Assembly: GCF_002367995.1 (NCBI RefSeq) | Contig: NZ_AP018207.1 | Coordinates: 4,711,083 to 4,775,082, forward strand | Source: Calothrix brevissima NIES-22 | Lineage (GTDB): Bacteria > Cyanobacteriota > Cyanobacteriia > Cyanobacteriales > Nostocaceae | Reading direction: 5' to 3' | Length of the DNA: 64,000 nucleotides | In this document: piece by piece, positions 8,941 through 17,182 of the stretch | How the letters are laid out: each line of letters opens with the position of its first letter | How positions within the stretch are numbered: position 1 is the first letter of the stretch | The notes under the pieces: model-generated | Database searches by the model: none | What the model saw: only the letters and a program-made list of their open reading frames with translations | What the model was told of the DNA's origin: nothing | Made by a program: the position numbers and the translations under genes

Positions 8941-11121
8941 ATGTTACTACCATACAATAACACTAATGGTAATACTGAAATTCAAAAACAACAGCTTTGG
9001 ACTGCAATTGTACAGGCCAAACAAGATGGTTTGAGCAATGAAGAGATTGTAGAGAATGTACAGGAAGCTTTACCGGACGCAATGGTTTCTTATGCTGAAA
9101 CTGTTTTAAAGCAGATTGACTTTAGAGCAAAATTATCACGTCCAGTTGTTGAATTTAACTTAGAATTTTTATTTCAGGTAATATACGAATCAGTAATTGC
9201 AGGTACAAACGATGATGAAATATTATCAATATGTGCAGAACACTGTACTTTAAACCAATATGAATTTGTACGTTACGCGCTTGAGTATATTCATCTCAAT
9301 CGGATACCATCGCAGTGGGAGCAAAATAACGTATATCAAAAAATGATTGAGATAGTTAGCATCTCGCCAATAGAATCTTTATTTGAATATATAGAATCAA
9401 TCAAAAATATTTATCTTAAGCAGATTGGTTATAAAGTAGTTCAGGAGAATCTTTATAATTTATTTTTAGATAATAAATCAATTAGTTACTTTACTGATTT
9501 AGCCAACAAATCTAAAGATAAGTTTATTAAAAATTATTGCTGCCGAACGGCAGTGCTTGTTGCGCGTGCCACAGATAAACCAATAGATTTAAAACTTGTA
9601 GGAGATAGCTCAATTGTTTTAAGAGAACCTAAATATTTAGATAGTGAAATTGCTAATAATGAGATTGCTAGCTCAAATATTTTAACTATGGGGCAAGCAG
9701 GAAAACTATTAGTTGATACTTTAGAAGATTTTAATATTAATGCTAAGTATGTTGATGCCAAAAATGGCCCTACTTTTAACCGTATTAGGGTAAAACTGGG
9801 ACGGGGTGTTAGTTATAAGAAAGTAGAAGATATCGGTAATGACTTAGTACAGCAGCTTGGTGAAGAGTTAGGCTTAAAAGTTGCGCCAATGGTGAGTGTA
9901 GTACCTGGGGGAGTTGTATTTGACATACCCAGGTTAGACAGACAATTTGCTTATTTCCGTGATTACTTGACTTTTGACGGCGAACCTGACATTTATTCGG
10001 TGTCTATCCCTGGTGGCGTTGATGTTGATGGCACTTATGTCGAAATCCCCCTTTATAGCGATAACGTGACCCATATCCTGGGTGGTGGGCGGACGCGCGG
10101 TGGAAAATCGCAGTTTGAGAAAGCTGCAATCTTATACTTAGTGCGACGATATCCCCCTTCTGTTGTTCGATTGGCACTTTCAGATGTTAAACGTGTGACC
10201 TTTGGTAAATTTGATGGGCTTCCCCATCTTGTTGCCCCAGTTGCGCGTGATGCAGCGTCTACCGCTAACTTACTCGATTACTTGGTCGAAGAAATGGAAT
10301 TGCGCTACCAAGAATTTGAGCGCCACAGCAGTATTGAAACGATCGCACAGTACAACTCACGGTTCGCACCTGATTGCATCATGCCACGAGTAATTTGTCT
10401 AATTGACGAGTGTTTTGACCTGCTTTCCGATGATAACTACTGCGATCGCATTGAGACTGCGCTGATGAAGTTGCTTGCAAAAGCGGGTGGTGCGGGGATT
10501 CATGTATTGTTATATACCCAGCGACCTGACAAAAACGTGATAGACCCGTTGATTCGCTCAAACTTTCCAGCGAAGACAGCCTTTGTTACAACCCGTCCTG
10601 AAGATAGTTGTATTATCCTGGGGGACGATAAAGATAAGCGTGCAGTTTATTTGCTAGGATACGGTGATTTTTTGTACAAGACGACTGAAGTTTTACGACT
10701 CCAAGCTTTATATGTTGCTGACGATGAAGACCCTGAATACTTCCAGCAATTACTCTTGGAAGCAAAAAACCAGAACGATCCTTATACAGCATGGAAATCT
10801 GGGTTAGATTTTGATGAATTTGTCGCTAGTCTGTATGGCGAGAGTAGTAGTAATGATAATGGTAAATCTAAAGCCACTACTGCTACTAAAACTAAGCAAT
10901 CTAAGACTGATTTTGAGGGCAGTTTTAGTTTTAAGGTACAGCTTGACGAAGAAGCAAGAAATTCTATTTTGAATTTGTATCAAAAGGGCTATCAACTTGA
11001 TGAAATTGTCAAAGCAGTATTCAATTTATCCCGTCAAGATGGTAGGTCATACAAGAAATTTAGAAACGTTGTCGAAGAATTTTTAAATAACTTGAAAGGT
11101 GGCGGTGAAGATGATATTTGA
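8941..11121 (+). CDS. FtsK/SpoIIIE-family DNA translocase
   Basis: 726 residues from ATG 8941. The first 240 residues are unique and helical, with no FtsK-type 4-TM membrane domain. An FtsK alpha-like segment (GPTFNRIRVKLGRGVSYKKV, about 277-296) precedes the motor. The motor has Walker A (GGGRTRGGKS, about 380), the SDVKR segment and Walker B (VICLIDECFDLL, about 482). The C-terminal 60 residues form a small helical domain after a Ser/Thr/Lys linker. FtsK-type motors pump double-stranded DNA. Lacking its own membrane anchor, this one may dock on the upstream membrane proteins. The next gene overlaps its end by 11 bases. Function as a conjugation or segregation motor is inferred from context. 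Confidence 0.85.
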   Translation: MLLPYNNTNGNTEIQKQQLWTAIVQAKQDGLSNEEIVENVQEALPDAMVSYAETVLKQIDFRAKLSRPVVEFNLEFLFQVIYESVIAGTNDDEILSICAEHCTLNQYEFVRYALEYIHLNRIPSQWEQNNVYQKMIEIVSISPIESLFEYIESIKNIYLKQIGYKVVQENLYNLFLDNKSISYFTDLANKSKDKFIKNYCCRTAVLVARATDKPIDLKLVGDSSIVLREPKYLDSEIANNEIASSNILTMGQAGKLLVDTLEDFNINAKYVDAKNGPTFNRIRVKLGRGVSYKKVEDIGNDLVQQLGEELGLKVAPMVSVVPGGVVFDIPRLDRQFAYFRDYLTFDGEPDIYSVSIPGGVDVDGTYVEIPLYSDNVTHILGGGRTRGGKSQFEKAAILYLVRRYPPSVVRLALSDVKRVTFGKFDGLPHLVAPVARDAASTANLLDYLVEEMELRYQEFERHSSIETIAQYNSRFAPDCIMPRVICLIDECFDLLSDDNYCDRIETALMKLLAKAGGAGIHVLLYTQRPDKNVIDPLIRSNFPAKTAFVTTRPEDSCIILGDDKDKRAVYLLGYGDFLYKTTEVLRLQALYVADDEDPEYFQQLLLEAKNQNDPYTAWKSGLDFDEFVASLYGESSSNDNGKSKATTATKTKQSKTDFEGSFSFKVQLDEEARNSILNLYQKGYQLDEIVKAVFNLSRQDGRSYKKFRNVVEEFLNNLKGGGEDDI

Positions 11122-11575
11122 ACTAACCATGCCTTTACCCCCTTGTATGAACGAAATTATTAACCAGGCACGGTCGAGTTGGCAAGCAAGTGCTGAACTT
11201 AAGAAGTACTGGACAAACTTAATTGGTGAATTTGTTAGAGAATGTGAATTTTATTTAGATAGTACAGTGTGGATTGAGTTTCATTGGTATCTCAAAAATT
11301 TTGCACGAGATAGTGATAATGTAGCTGCTGCCGCTAAATTTATTATGGATGGGCTAGTTACAGGGCGAGCAATTCGTAACGATAACCTGACAGTTATCCA
11401 ATCACCTGTTGTACATTACTATCATCGCAGTAGTGGTGATGATGGTGTGCTGTTAAGACTTTCACAATCACCTGATTTTTTATTAGATAATTTTATTGTA
11501 TCTAACCAATTTTCTAGAAAAAGTTTAGAAAGACACAATCAAAAAATCACACATTTAATCTCAAATCAATTGTAG
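11111..11575 (+). CDS. RusA-like Holliday junction resolvase
   Basis: 154 residues from ATG 11111, inside the end of the ftsK-like gene. The family hallmark is visible as RDSDNVAAAAKFIMDGL (about 67-83) followed by IRNDNLTVI, matching the RusA pattern of conserved aspartates that bind the metal and cleave four-way junctions. The usual second-position DD of RusA is ND here. Typical length is about 120-150. Such enzymes are common on phages and plasmids and would resolve recombination or replication intermediates of the element. Confidence 0.75.
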   Translation: MIFELTMPLPPCMNEIINQARSSWQASAELKKYWTNLIGEFVRECEFYLDSTVWIEFHWYLKNFARDSDNVAAAAKFIMDGLVTGRAIRNDNLTVIQSPVVHYYHRSSGDDGVLLRLSQSPDFLLDNFIVSNQFSRKSLERHNQKITHLISNQL

Positions 11576-11596
11576 TTTATCTAAAGGGTACTAGTA

Positions 11597-12076
11597 ATGT
11601 TACGTTATAAAGAATATACTTGGTTGATTGGTGAACTAAATGCAGGCAAGAATGTTAATTTATGGGGTAAACAGGATACTGGTAAGACTTTTACTGTTAA
11701 AAACTGTTTACTTAAAGATATTACTTTAAAGTCTGTTTATCTTAATCTTGAATATCCTTTTAGTGTGGCTCATCTCTTTGATGTTATTCCTATGAGTTTT
11801 GATTTGTACTACCAGCAGGATTGGCAAAATATAGTAACCGAATTATCTGAAGGATTCAATAGACTACTTGTGATTGATAATTTTGATAGATTGCACTTTG
11901 TTAGCGATAGTTTTAGCGACGATTTATTGAGATTACAACAGTTGGCTAAACTAGAAAATTTTTCTTTACTATTAATATCTCGGCTGCCGCTAAGATGTTT
12001 TCATTTTACGGGTTTTGCTAACTGTTTTGAAGAATTGGAATTAAACGAAACTAATACTTGGACTTTTGGAAAGTAG
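11597..12076 (+). CDS. Small P-loop ATPase
   Basis: 159 residues from ATG 11597. Walker A is GKQDTGKT (about residue 24) and Walker B is LLVIDNFD (about 93). It has about the size of a bare ATPase core and no obvious partner domain. The layout recalls DnaC/IstB-like or AAA+ loaders, but the similarity is not enough to name a family. It is the last gene of the compact run begun at 3.7 kb, with an AAGGG site before the ATG. A role in DNA metabolism of the element is inferred. Confidence 0.65.
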   Translation: MLRYKEYTWLIGELNAGKNVNLWGKQDTGKTFTVKNCLLKDITLKSVYLNLEYPFSVAHLFDVIPMSFDLYYQQDWQNIVTELSEGFNRLLVIDNFDRLHFVSDSFSDDLLRLQQLAKLENFSLLLISRLPLRCFHFTGFANCFEELELNETNTWTFGK

Positions 12077-12103
12077 ATATGTTATTTCTATATATTGTGA
12101 TTT

Positions 12104-12171
12104 GGTGATATTTCAGTTCGGGTAGATTGTTGTTTTAAGCAACAAAGCAAGTTCGACTCTTGCTATCACCA
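12104..12171 (+). tRNA. Compact tRNA-like gene with anticodon UUA (ochre-suppressor type), atypical
   Basis: Acceptor stem 12104-12110 pairs perfectly with 12164-12170 (7 bp), with A12171 as discriminator and no encoded CCA. The anticodon stem TGTTG/CAACA (5 bp) encloses loop TTTTAAG, giving anticodon TTA, which would read UAA stop codons. The T arm GCAAG/CTTGC has the standard 7-base loop TTCGACT. The D region (12111-12127) keeps the loop motif AGTTCGGGTA but has at most two stem pairs, and the variable region is only two bases. At 68 bases it is shorter than normal. It could be a degenerate tRNA, a functional reduced one, or a decoy or attachment-site remnant. Confidence 0.5.
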
Positions 12172-12347
12172 TTGGGAATGAAACTACTACTGAGACTGAA
12201 AATTAACGAGTACATATCTATTAAATAGTTGTGGAATTGTTAATAGAGTAAGGGGTAGGTTAGTGGTGTAGTTCTCAGCAAATCCCAATTTGTGCCGGGG
12301 CGAGAGTAATTAAAAATCTTGTGACCTGCATTTTGGAGGGATGAATT

Positions 12348-13610
12348 ATGTTGAAGAAGTTTGCGTTTAATGGCTTGAGAAACCTTAATGCTGCTTTTGG
12401 AATGGTATCTTTGACTGCTATTGCTTTAGGCACTATAGCAACTTTTTCTGGTTTGGGCTTATTGTACTTAGCTAGGGGCGGATTCCCAATAGTTGAGAAA
12501 GAACGCTCTGGACAAATTGCCTATATTGGCACTGGTGCTATTGTATTGGGCTTTACCGGAACTATTCTTGCTTCCTTGGGCGGTGCTTTCTTAAGCATTG
12601 TTGAAGAATCGGAGGAAACTAATTCGAGTAGAAAAACTGCAAAAATAGCTGACATAAAACCGCTTGTATTAACAAAAACTGAGAACTCTGAAAAATCTGA
12701 TTGTCTGCCTTTAATTTACACTTACAAGGTGATGAATTTTGAAAGACATCCTGATTCAAAGTGCTTGGTTATTTGTAGGTTTGAGGAAGAACCATATCGG
12801 AAATTCGTACTTTACGAAGAACTACGTTCTCACCAAATTGACGACTTGGCAGTAATCTATGATGAAACCGATCCAGACAGATTAATTGGACAAACATTCT
12901 CCTCATATCAGCCTTTACTTTATGAAGCTTTAGAGGAGCATTTAGATATACACCGACGCTATATTAATGCAGTTAATAGCGAAGAATTTAGTTCTTGCTA
13001 TTTACAAGTATGTGCTGGGTGTAAGTTACTGCATGGTGCCAATAATATTGTTTGTGGGATTCATCCATATGGATGTTTAGAACATAGTTGCTGTCCAGAT
13101 AAACAATGGGATGAACGTAAGGCGTTGTTTCCATTTGAAGATGATGCTGTTGTCGAAAATTTAAATAGAGAAATATCGTCCAATCAAGCGAATATTTACA
13201 AATTTTACGGCAATCTTATCTTGTGGGATGAATACGCTAACCGTAGGTTTTCTTTTTCCTATTCCGGTATCTTGCTTAAACATTCTGACAGACTGCTTGA
13301 GCTTGGTATGGAAGCAACACTTCTTGCTTACATCCAGTATTTCCGTACTCGAAATGTAGCGGTCTTTGACTACGTAGCATCAGGACGAGTTTTAGAGTTT
13401 GCAAAGGAACTCAAGGGCATAGCTCAAATCGAAGTTGATGATGATGAAATATCTATCTTTTTTGATATATATGCGCCCTGTCATCGCTTTCGTCGTGATG
13501 GTGTATCGCTGCATCCCTACTCAACTTTCGTTCCTCAAAAACTTAGATATAACTACAACTTGGTTAGCTACGTTAACTACCTTAAGAGTAAAAAATCTGG
13601 AAGTTTCTAA
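12348..13610 (+). CDS. Hypothetical membrane-anchored protein with a Cys-rich centre, 420 residues
   Basis: Start ATG 12348 with GGAGGG nine bases upstream. Two N-terminal membrane helices (about 18-40 and 58-82) are followed by a large soluble region. In the middle a cysteine/histidine cluster (VCAGCKLLHG, VCGIHPYGC, EHSCCPD; about residues 222-252) may bind zinc or an iron-sulfur cluster. The later part is helical with an acidic patch (EVDDDEISIFFD). No known family is recognised. It follows the tRNA-like gene by about 175 bases and probably has its own promoter. Confidence 0.65.
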   Translation: MLKKFAFNGLRNLNAAFGMVSLTAIALGTIATFSGLGLLYLARGGFPIVEKERSGQIAYIGTGAIVLGFTGTILASLGGAFLSIVEESEETNSSRKTAKIADIKPLVLTKTENSEKSDCLPLIYTYKVMNFERHPDSKCLVICRFEEEPYRKFVLYEELRSHQIDDLAVIYDETDPDRLIGQTFSSYQPLLYEALEEHLDIHRRYINAVNSEEFSSCYLQVCAGCKLLHGANNIVCGIHPYGCLEHSCCPDKQWDERKALFPFEDDAVVENLNREISSNQANIYKFYGNLILWDEYANRRFSFSYSGILLKHSDRLLELGMEATLLAYIQYFRTRNVAVFDYVASGRVLEFAKELKGIAQIEVDDDEISIFFDIYAPCHRFRRDGVSLHPYSTFVPQKLRYNYNLVSYVNYLKSKKSGSF

Positions 13611-13786
13611 AAGCTGCGAGTACAAGCCAGAAAAATCACATTTTGCAATTTCTGTATCTTGAACTTGTAATTTCTCCAATTTAACAACTGCAAATTTTGG
13701 AAAACTTAGTTCATCTAATTGCTTAAAAAGGCAATTTACCCTCCTTCCTCCTGCTATCGGTTGGGATACGTATAAAAGCTTTCACT

Positions 13787-13845
13787 CAGTACGGGGGTTT
13801 CCCCCGCTACTGGGTGGTAAGTCGCTATAACGCCGCCCATCAGTA
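13787..13845 (+). promoter_or_regulatory. Two competing hairpins in the leader of the next gene
   Basis: Hairpin 1 pairs CAGTACGGGGG (13787-13797) with CCCCCGCTACTG (13801-13812), loop TTT, with one bulged C. Hairpin 2 pairs TGGGTGG (13811-13817) with CCGCCCA (13833-13839). A second CAGTA at 13841-13845 could instead pair with TACTG 13808-13812. The two folds therefore share bases and exclude each other. The ribosome site GGAGG (13852-13856) is seven bases further on. This architecture suits attenuation or a protein-binding leader; function is inferred. Confidence 0.5.
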
Positions 13846-13865
13846 ATTCATGGAGGAACCACATT

Positions 13866-14372
13866 ATGTCTGCTTTTGCAATATCGCCTTTTGTGCAATC
13901 TATTAACGATGTTTTGTTTCCAATCGAGTTGTTTTTGATGGTCTTCCCAATCTTCTATGTGATATTTGTCCCTGCTCAATCACTATCACTTCAAGTTAGT
14001 AATAGCGTTGGGGTGATTTCTGAAGAGTTGCCAGTTTTGGAAACTCTTGGTGATTTGACTGGTGTTGGTGCTGTTTCTGTTCGGGAAGAATTTTCTAAAC
14101 CAGAATCTTCCATTATTGAAACTGCGCCGCCAGTTGTTGAAACTGGGGTTGCGGATGAAGCTAGACAGCTTGTGCTGGTAGACGTTAAGGAAGAAAGGAA
14201 GAAGCTTTTGGATTTAGGTGTGCGGAAGCTGCGACAGTTCTGCAAAGAACGCCGAATTCAAGGCTATTCTACTGTATATAACCGTAAAAAACTCAATGGA
14301 CTCGTTGACTTTCTGATCGCGCAACAAGTGACCTCTGCTCAAGTGGTCGAGTGTGTGGAAATGCTTGCTTAG
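13866..14372 (+). CDS. Hypothetical protein with N-terminal anchor and C-terminal SAP-like domain
   Basis: 168 residues from ATG 13866, with a strong GGAGG ribosome site. A hydrophobic N-terminus (VLFPIELFLMVFPIFYVIFV) suggests a membrane anchor. An acidic/Pro-rich linker leads to a C-terminal helical region (LLDLGVRKLRQFCKERRI then YNRKKLNGLVDFLIAQ, about 118-158). That region reads like a SAP or Rho-N type helix-extended-loop-helix fold, which usually binds nucleic acid. A membrane-tethered DNA-binding protein would fit element partition or transfer, but this is inference. Its leader carries competing hairpins. Confidence 0.6.
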   Translation: MSAFAISPFVQSINDVLFPIELFLMVFPIFYVIFVPAQSLSLQVSNSVGVISEELPVLETLGDLTGVGAVSVREEFSKPESSIIETAPPVVETGVADEARQLVLVDVKEERKKLLDLGVRKLRQFCKERRIQGYSTVYNRKKLNGLVDFLIAQQVTSAQVVECVEMLA

Positions 14373-14463
14373 AATTAAAATTTGGTGAAAAGCCTCGGTA
14401 AAAACTGGGATTGCAAAACTATTCCCTTGGGATAGGATAATACTTGCTTGATGACTCTTTCTA

Positions 14464-14916
14464 TTAAGGTTGAGCTTCTAAAATGCGTCCTATACTTCTT
14501 GGCGATAGTGTTGGTAAACCTCTCCTAGCGGCTTCTTCTGCTACCTGCATATGGTAGTGGTGCTTTGAGCGACTAGGTTTTCGGTTCTTGCTCCATTCGC
14601 TGATTTCGACAATTTTGCTTGCCTCTGTACTTTTGCACTTCTTAGGTCTGCCTACGTTGACACCTAATACTTCATTAGCTTTTGCGATCGCTGAGTCCTG
14701 GGTTTCTGACAAGATGGTACTTGATGTCCATCTTTTTTTCCACTTTGCTATTGAGTTTTCGGTTACACCAATCTCTTGGGCTAAAGCTACATATTTCTTG
14801 CCTTCGTTTAGCCCTAGCAGAATTTTAGCTCTTTTGCTAACTTCATCGCTGCTAGTTGCCGCTATGTGTTCTAGTGCTTGTTTTTCAAGAGAATTTAATA
14901 TCTGAAGATGAGGCAT
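14464..14916 (-). CDS. IS630-like transposase N-terminal helix-turn-helix protein, stand-alone
   Basis: 150 residues starting at 14916. The sequence (LLGLNEGKKYVALAQEIGVTENSIAKWKKRW) is the helix-turn-helix of IS630/Tc1-type transposases, followed by a GRPKK-like linker and a second DNA-binding part ending at SPRSIGRILEAQP. The catalytic DDE half is absent in any frame downstream, so this is either a remnant or a separately encoded OrfA. It is on the opposite strand to its neighbours, consistent with a mobile insertion. Not expected to transpose on its own. Confidence 0.65.
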   Translation of the reverse strand: MPHLQILNSLEKQALEHIAATSSDEVSKRAKILLGLNEGKKYVALAQEIGVTENSIAKWKKRWTSSTILSETQDSAIAKANEVLGVNVGRPKKCKSTEASKIVEISEWSKNRKPSRSKHHYHMQVAEEAARRGLPTLSPRSIGRILEAQP

Positions 14917-15011
14917 CTAAAAATTTACCCCTCTTTACTGTACAATTTTGCCAAATGGAATGAAGCCTGATATACTTTTTTTGTAGCGTTCATTTTTTCT
15001 AAAAACCCACC

Positions 15012-15038
15012 CAAAGCCCTGGTGCAAACAGGGCTTTG
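15012..15038. terminator. Strong hairpin, possible terminator or regulatory stem
   Basis: CAAAGCCCTG (15012-15021) pairs perfectly with CAGGGCTTTG (15029-15038), ten base pairs with a 7-base loop. No long T run follows on the + strand, but on the - strand it is followed by a T-rich stretch (15001 leftwards). It separates the transposase fragment from the downstream ParB-type gene and could be read from either side. Confidence 0.4.
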
Positions 15039-15117
15039 AGGAGAAAACAAGCCCACTTGTTAGTAAAACAAGGCGGAACATTGTTTTGTCAATTTAATTA
15101 ACTAGAGACATCATATC

Positions 15118-15360
15118 ATGAGTTTAACCAGTTTTACAAATCTTTCTTTCGGTAGATGTATTTTTCCCAAAAATAATACCAAAAAATATCTCTTCAATGA
15201 AATTGGTTTTAAATGGGTTAATAATAATAGTTTTCTACTGCGAAAATTCTCTTCGGGAGATTGTTTGATAATTAATTGTTCATTATTTACAAAAATTAAT
15301 TATTTTCTAATAATAGCACTTTCATCCACTGGAGAAAGTGCCATCAGTCCTGCTGCTTGA
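15118..15360 (+). CDS. Doubtful small open frame, 80 codons
   Basis: ATG 15118 opens an 80-residue frame with no recognisable motif, rich in Asn, Phe and Ser. The upstream sequence (CTAGAGACATCATATC) gives only a weak ribosome site. A strong hairpin (15316-15341) lies inside its 3' end, which argues that the region is a leader rather than a gene. Recorded for completeness only. Confidence 0.2.
   Translation: MSLTSFTNLSFGRCIFPKNNTKKYLFNEIGFKWVNNNSFLLRKFSSGDCLIINCSLFTKINYFLIIALSSTGESAISPAA
15316..15341 (+). promoter_or_regulatory. Hairpin upstream of the ParB-domain gene
   Basis: GCACTTTC (15316-15323) pairs with GAAAGTGC (15334-15341), extended inside by TCC/GGA with one bulged A. A T run (TTGATTTTT) begins about 15 bases after the stem, too far for a classic intrinsic terminator. 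About 95 bases before the parB start; an attenuator or a ParB-related site is possible. Confidence 0.35.
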
Positions 15361-15436
15361 TTTTTCCTGCTTTCTGCTTAAGCTTTTCAAAATTGAACTT
15401 ATCTTTTTTAGGCAATTTGTAACCCGGAGTATCAAT

Positions 15437-16621
15437 ATGTCTGAGGTGCATAATCCGGCAATTGTATATATTTCTCCTGCGGAGTTGGTAGTTCATCCAA
15501 AGCTGATAGAAATATACGGTGAAAATGAGGATCGTCCAGCTTTGGAAAAAAGTATTTTGGAAAAAGGGATTCTGGAATCTTTGAAGGTAACTGCACGCAC
15601 TGGTGTAAATGTCGTTTTAGCTGGTAAGTGTCGTTTACAGATAGCCCGCCAGTTGGGAATCTCTGCTGTGAAAGTAGAATTTGTCGAGTCTAGTTCGCCT
15701 GAAGAAGATTTGAAATTAGTGCTTGACTTTAATCTCCACCGCGAAGGCGGAAAGACTCATTATCAGAAATTTCACGAGGGGCAGTACTGGGAGAGCGTAC
15801 TTCGTCCCCAAGCGAAAGAAAGACAACGCCAAAGCGCCCGTCGTTTGAATGAATCGAAGTATTCAAATTTGAACACTTCGATAGATGAGAATAAAATTCA
15901 ATTAAATAAGGGTAAACCTGTGATTCAGGAGGTGTCGGAGAATCTAAGGATAAGTGTTGGCAGTTATCACAAGGGTAAGAAAGTATTTGAATATATTTCT
16001 CAATTAAGGGAACTGCAAAAATTTAAGGCAGTTGTCGCACTGGAGGCGGAATTTAACCGGAGTATCGATGCAGCTTATAAGTTTGTTTGCAATCAAGATA
16101 TCTGTGACCAGGTTATAGACCTGATTGAAGCAGACGAGATAGGTAGTATAAGTGATGGTATCGCTTGGATGCGGAATGGCGAACGCAATCCGTTTCGGCG
16201 TTTCCAACTTGGTCAAGTATATCAATTTAAGAAAAGACTGCGGACAGAGTTGGAAATTGTGGGGCGTGTTATAGGTATAACTAATGAATTTGTTGTGTTT
16301 GGATTGAGGAATTTAGTAAATATGAACCTAGAAATCGTGAATCTACGTCCGCGACAGATTGATGCAGAGTTGCAAGATGAACCATCTGCTGAACAGAGAG
16401 CAAGAATACTTCACTTAATGGAAAAGTTTAGGGATGTTTTTCCAGTTCAGGTATCTTTAGCTGAGTTGTTAAAACTCCCAAATTTAACTGATAAAGAGGA
16501 GGTTTTATTGCGGATGTATGAATCTGACGTATTTGAAAAAACTTGGGAGGACTATAAGAGCCAAATGCAAGCAATGGAAGTTTCTACAAATAGAAAAAAG
16601 GATAATATTCGTGCTGCATAG
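15437..16621 (+). CDS. ParB/Srx-fold domain protein (plasmid partition type)
   Basis: 394 residues from ATG 15437 with CCGGAG upstream. The N-terminal domain has the ParB pattern: YISPAELVVHPK, then LEKSILEKGILESLKVTAR, then VVLAGKCRLQIARQLGISAVKVEFVE (about 8-90), equivalent to the box region with GxRR-like GKCR. A helix-turn-helix (QEVSENLRISVGSYHKGKKV) follows at about 160. The C-terminal part is unrecognised. ParB proteins bind centromere-like sites and work with ParA ATPases; two ParA-like genes lie 5.5 kb downstream, not adjacent. Many plasmid proteins of this class are regulators, so partition is likely but not certain. Confidence 0.75.
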   Translation: MSEVHNPAIVYISPAELVVHPKLIEIYGENEDRPALEKSILEKGILESLKVTARTGVNVVLAGKCRLQIARQLGISAVKVEFVESSSPEEDLKLVLDFNLHREGGKTHYQKFHEGQYWESVLRPQAKERQRQSARRLNESKYSNLNTSIDENKIQLNKGKPVIQEVSENLRISVGSYHKGKKVFEYISQLRELQKFKAVVALEAEFNRSIDAAYKFVCNQDICDQVIDLIEADEIGSISDGIAWMRNGERNPFRRFQLGQVYQFKKRLRTELEIVGRVIGITNEFVVFGLRNLVNMNLEIVNLRPRQIDAELQDEPSAEQRARILHLMEKFRDVFPVQVSLAELLKLPNLTDKEEVLLRMYESDVFEKTWEDYKSQMQAMEVSTNRKKDNIRAA

Positions 16622-17182
16622 GTAGCTGTGAGCAGTTAATCTAGCAGAGAATTTATCCCACAATTTAACGTTACCTAATAGATTAGCATCTCAATACTGA
16701 TTGCAGTACGAGTTCATATTTTGGGTGCTGAACTCGTATGGATATATTTGACTGTTTTTTGTTTTTAAATTCGTTGGTGGAGTGTAATTTCATTTTCACC
16801 TATTGTACTAACCTCTGCCAGTTTTTGGTGACACTTTTAGGTGTTACTAGCTTTGCATTCTTATTCCAAAACTATTTTCTAGATTTAGTCACAACTTCGC
16901 TAGAACTGACCTATTTAAATAGCTCTCAAAAAAAAGTTGGGTAGCCGCATTGTTGTTGGTGAAGCGTGTTGGACTAAATCTTAGCCTAAGCCTACGTATG
17001 TCTAAGCCTAAACAAGTATAACCTCTGTTTGCTTTCAACCATGAGACGATTACCAGTCGCCTCCAACAAGCGGATAACCAACCGCTTCTTCTTAATCAAA
17101 ATAAAAATTTCAAATTTAGGCTAACACATTTTGACCAACAGCGAGGCTACCTGATGTACTAAAACCATCAGGACAGTCACTC
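16622..17182. other. Non-coding region before the replication gene, with short repeats; candidate origin
   Basis: About 560 bases. It holds direct repeats CTAAGCCTA at 16986-16994 and 17002-17010 (16-base spacing, close to 1.5 turns). TAGCCTAA (16982) recurs inverted as TTAGGCTA (17116-17123). A 7-bp hairpin CCTGATG/CATCAGG (17150-17172) lies just before the start of the primase-like gene. Iteron-like repeats next to a replication gene are typical of plasmid origins. A 68-codon frame at 16738 has no support and is not called. Confidence 0.4.

Noticed and set aside
12260-12345. Second tRNA-like fold (GGTTA...TGACC with CAAAT/ATTTG hairpin)
   Set aside because: Only five acceptor pairs including a wobble, a four-base anticodon loop and no T arm; it does not form a cloverleaf.
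16738-16944. 68-codon hydrophobic frame
   Set aside because: No ribosome site and in the repeat-bearing region before the replication gene; probably chance.
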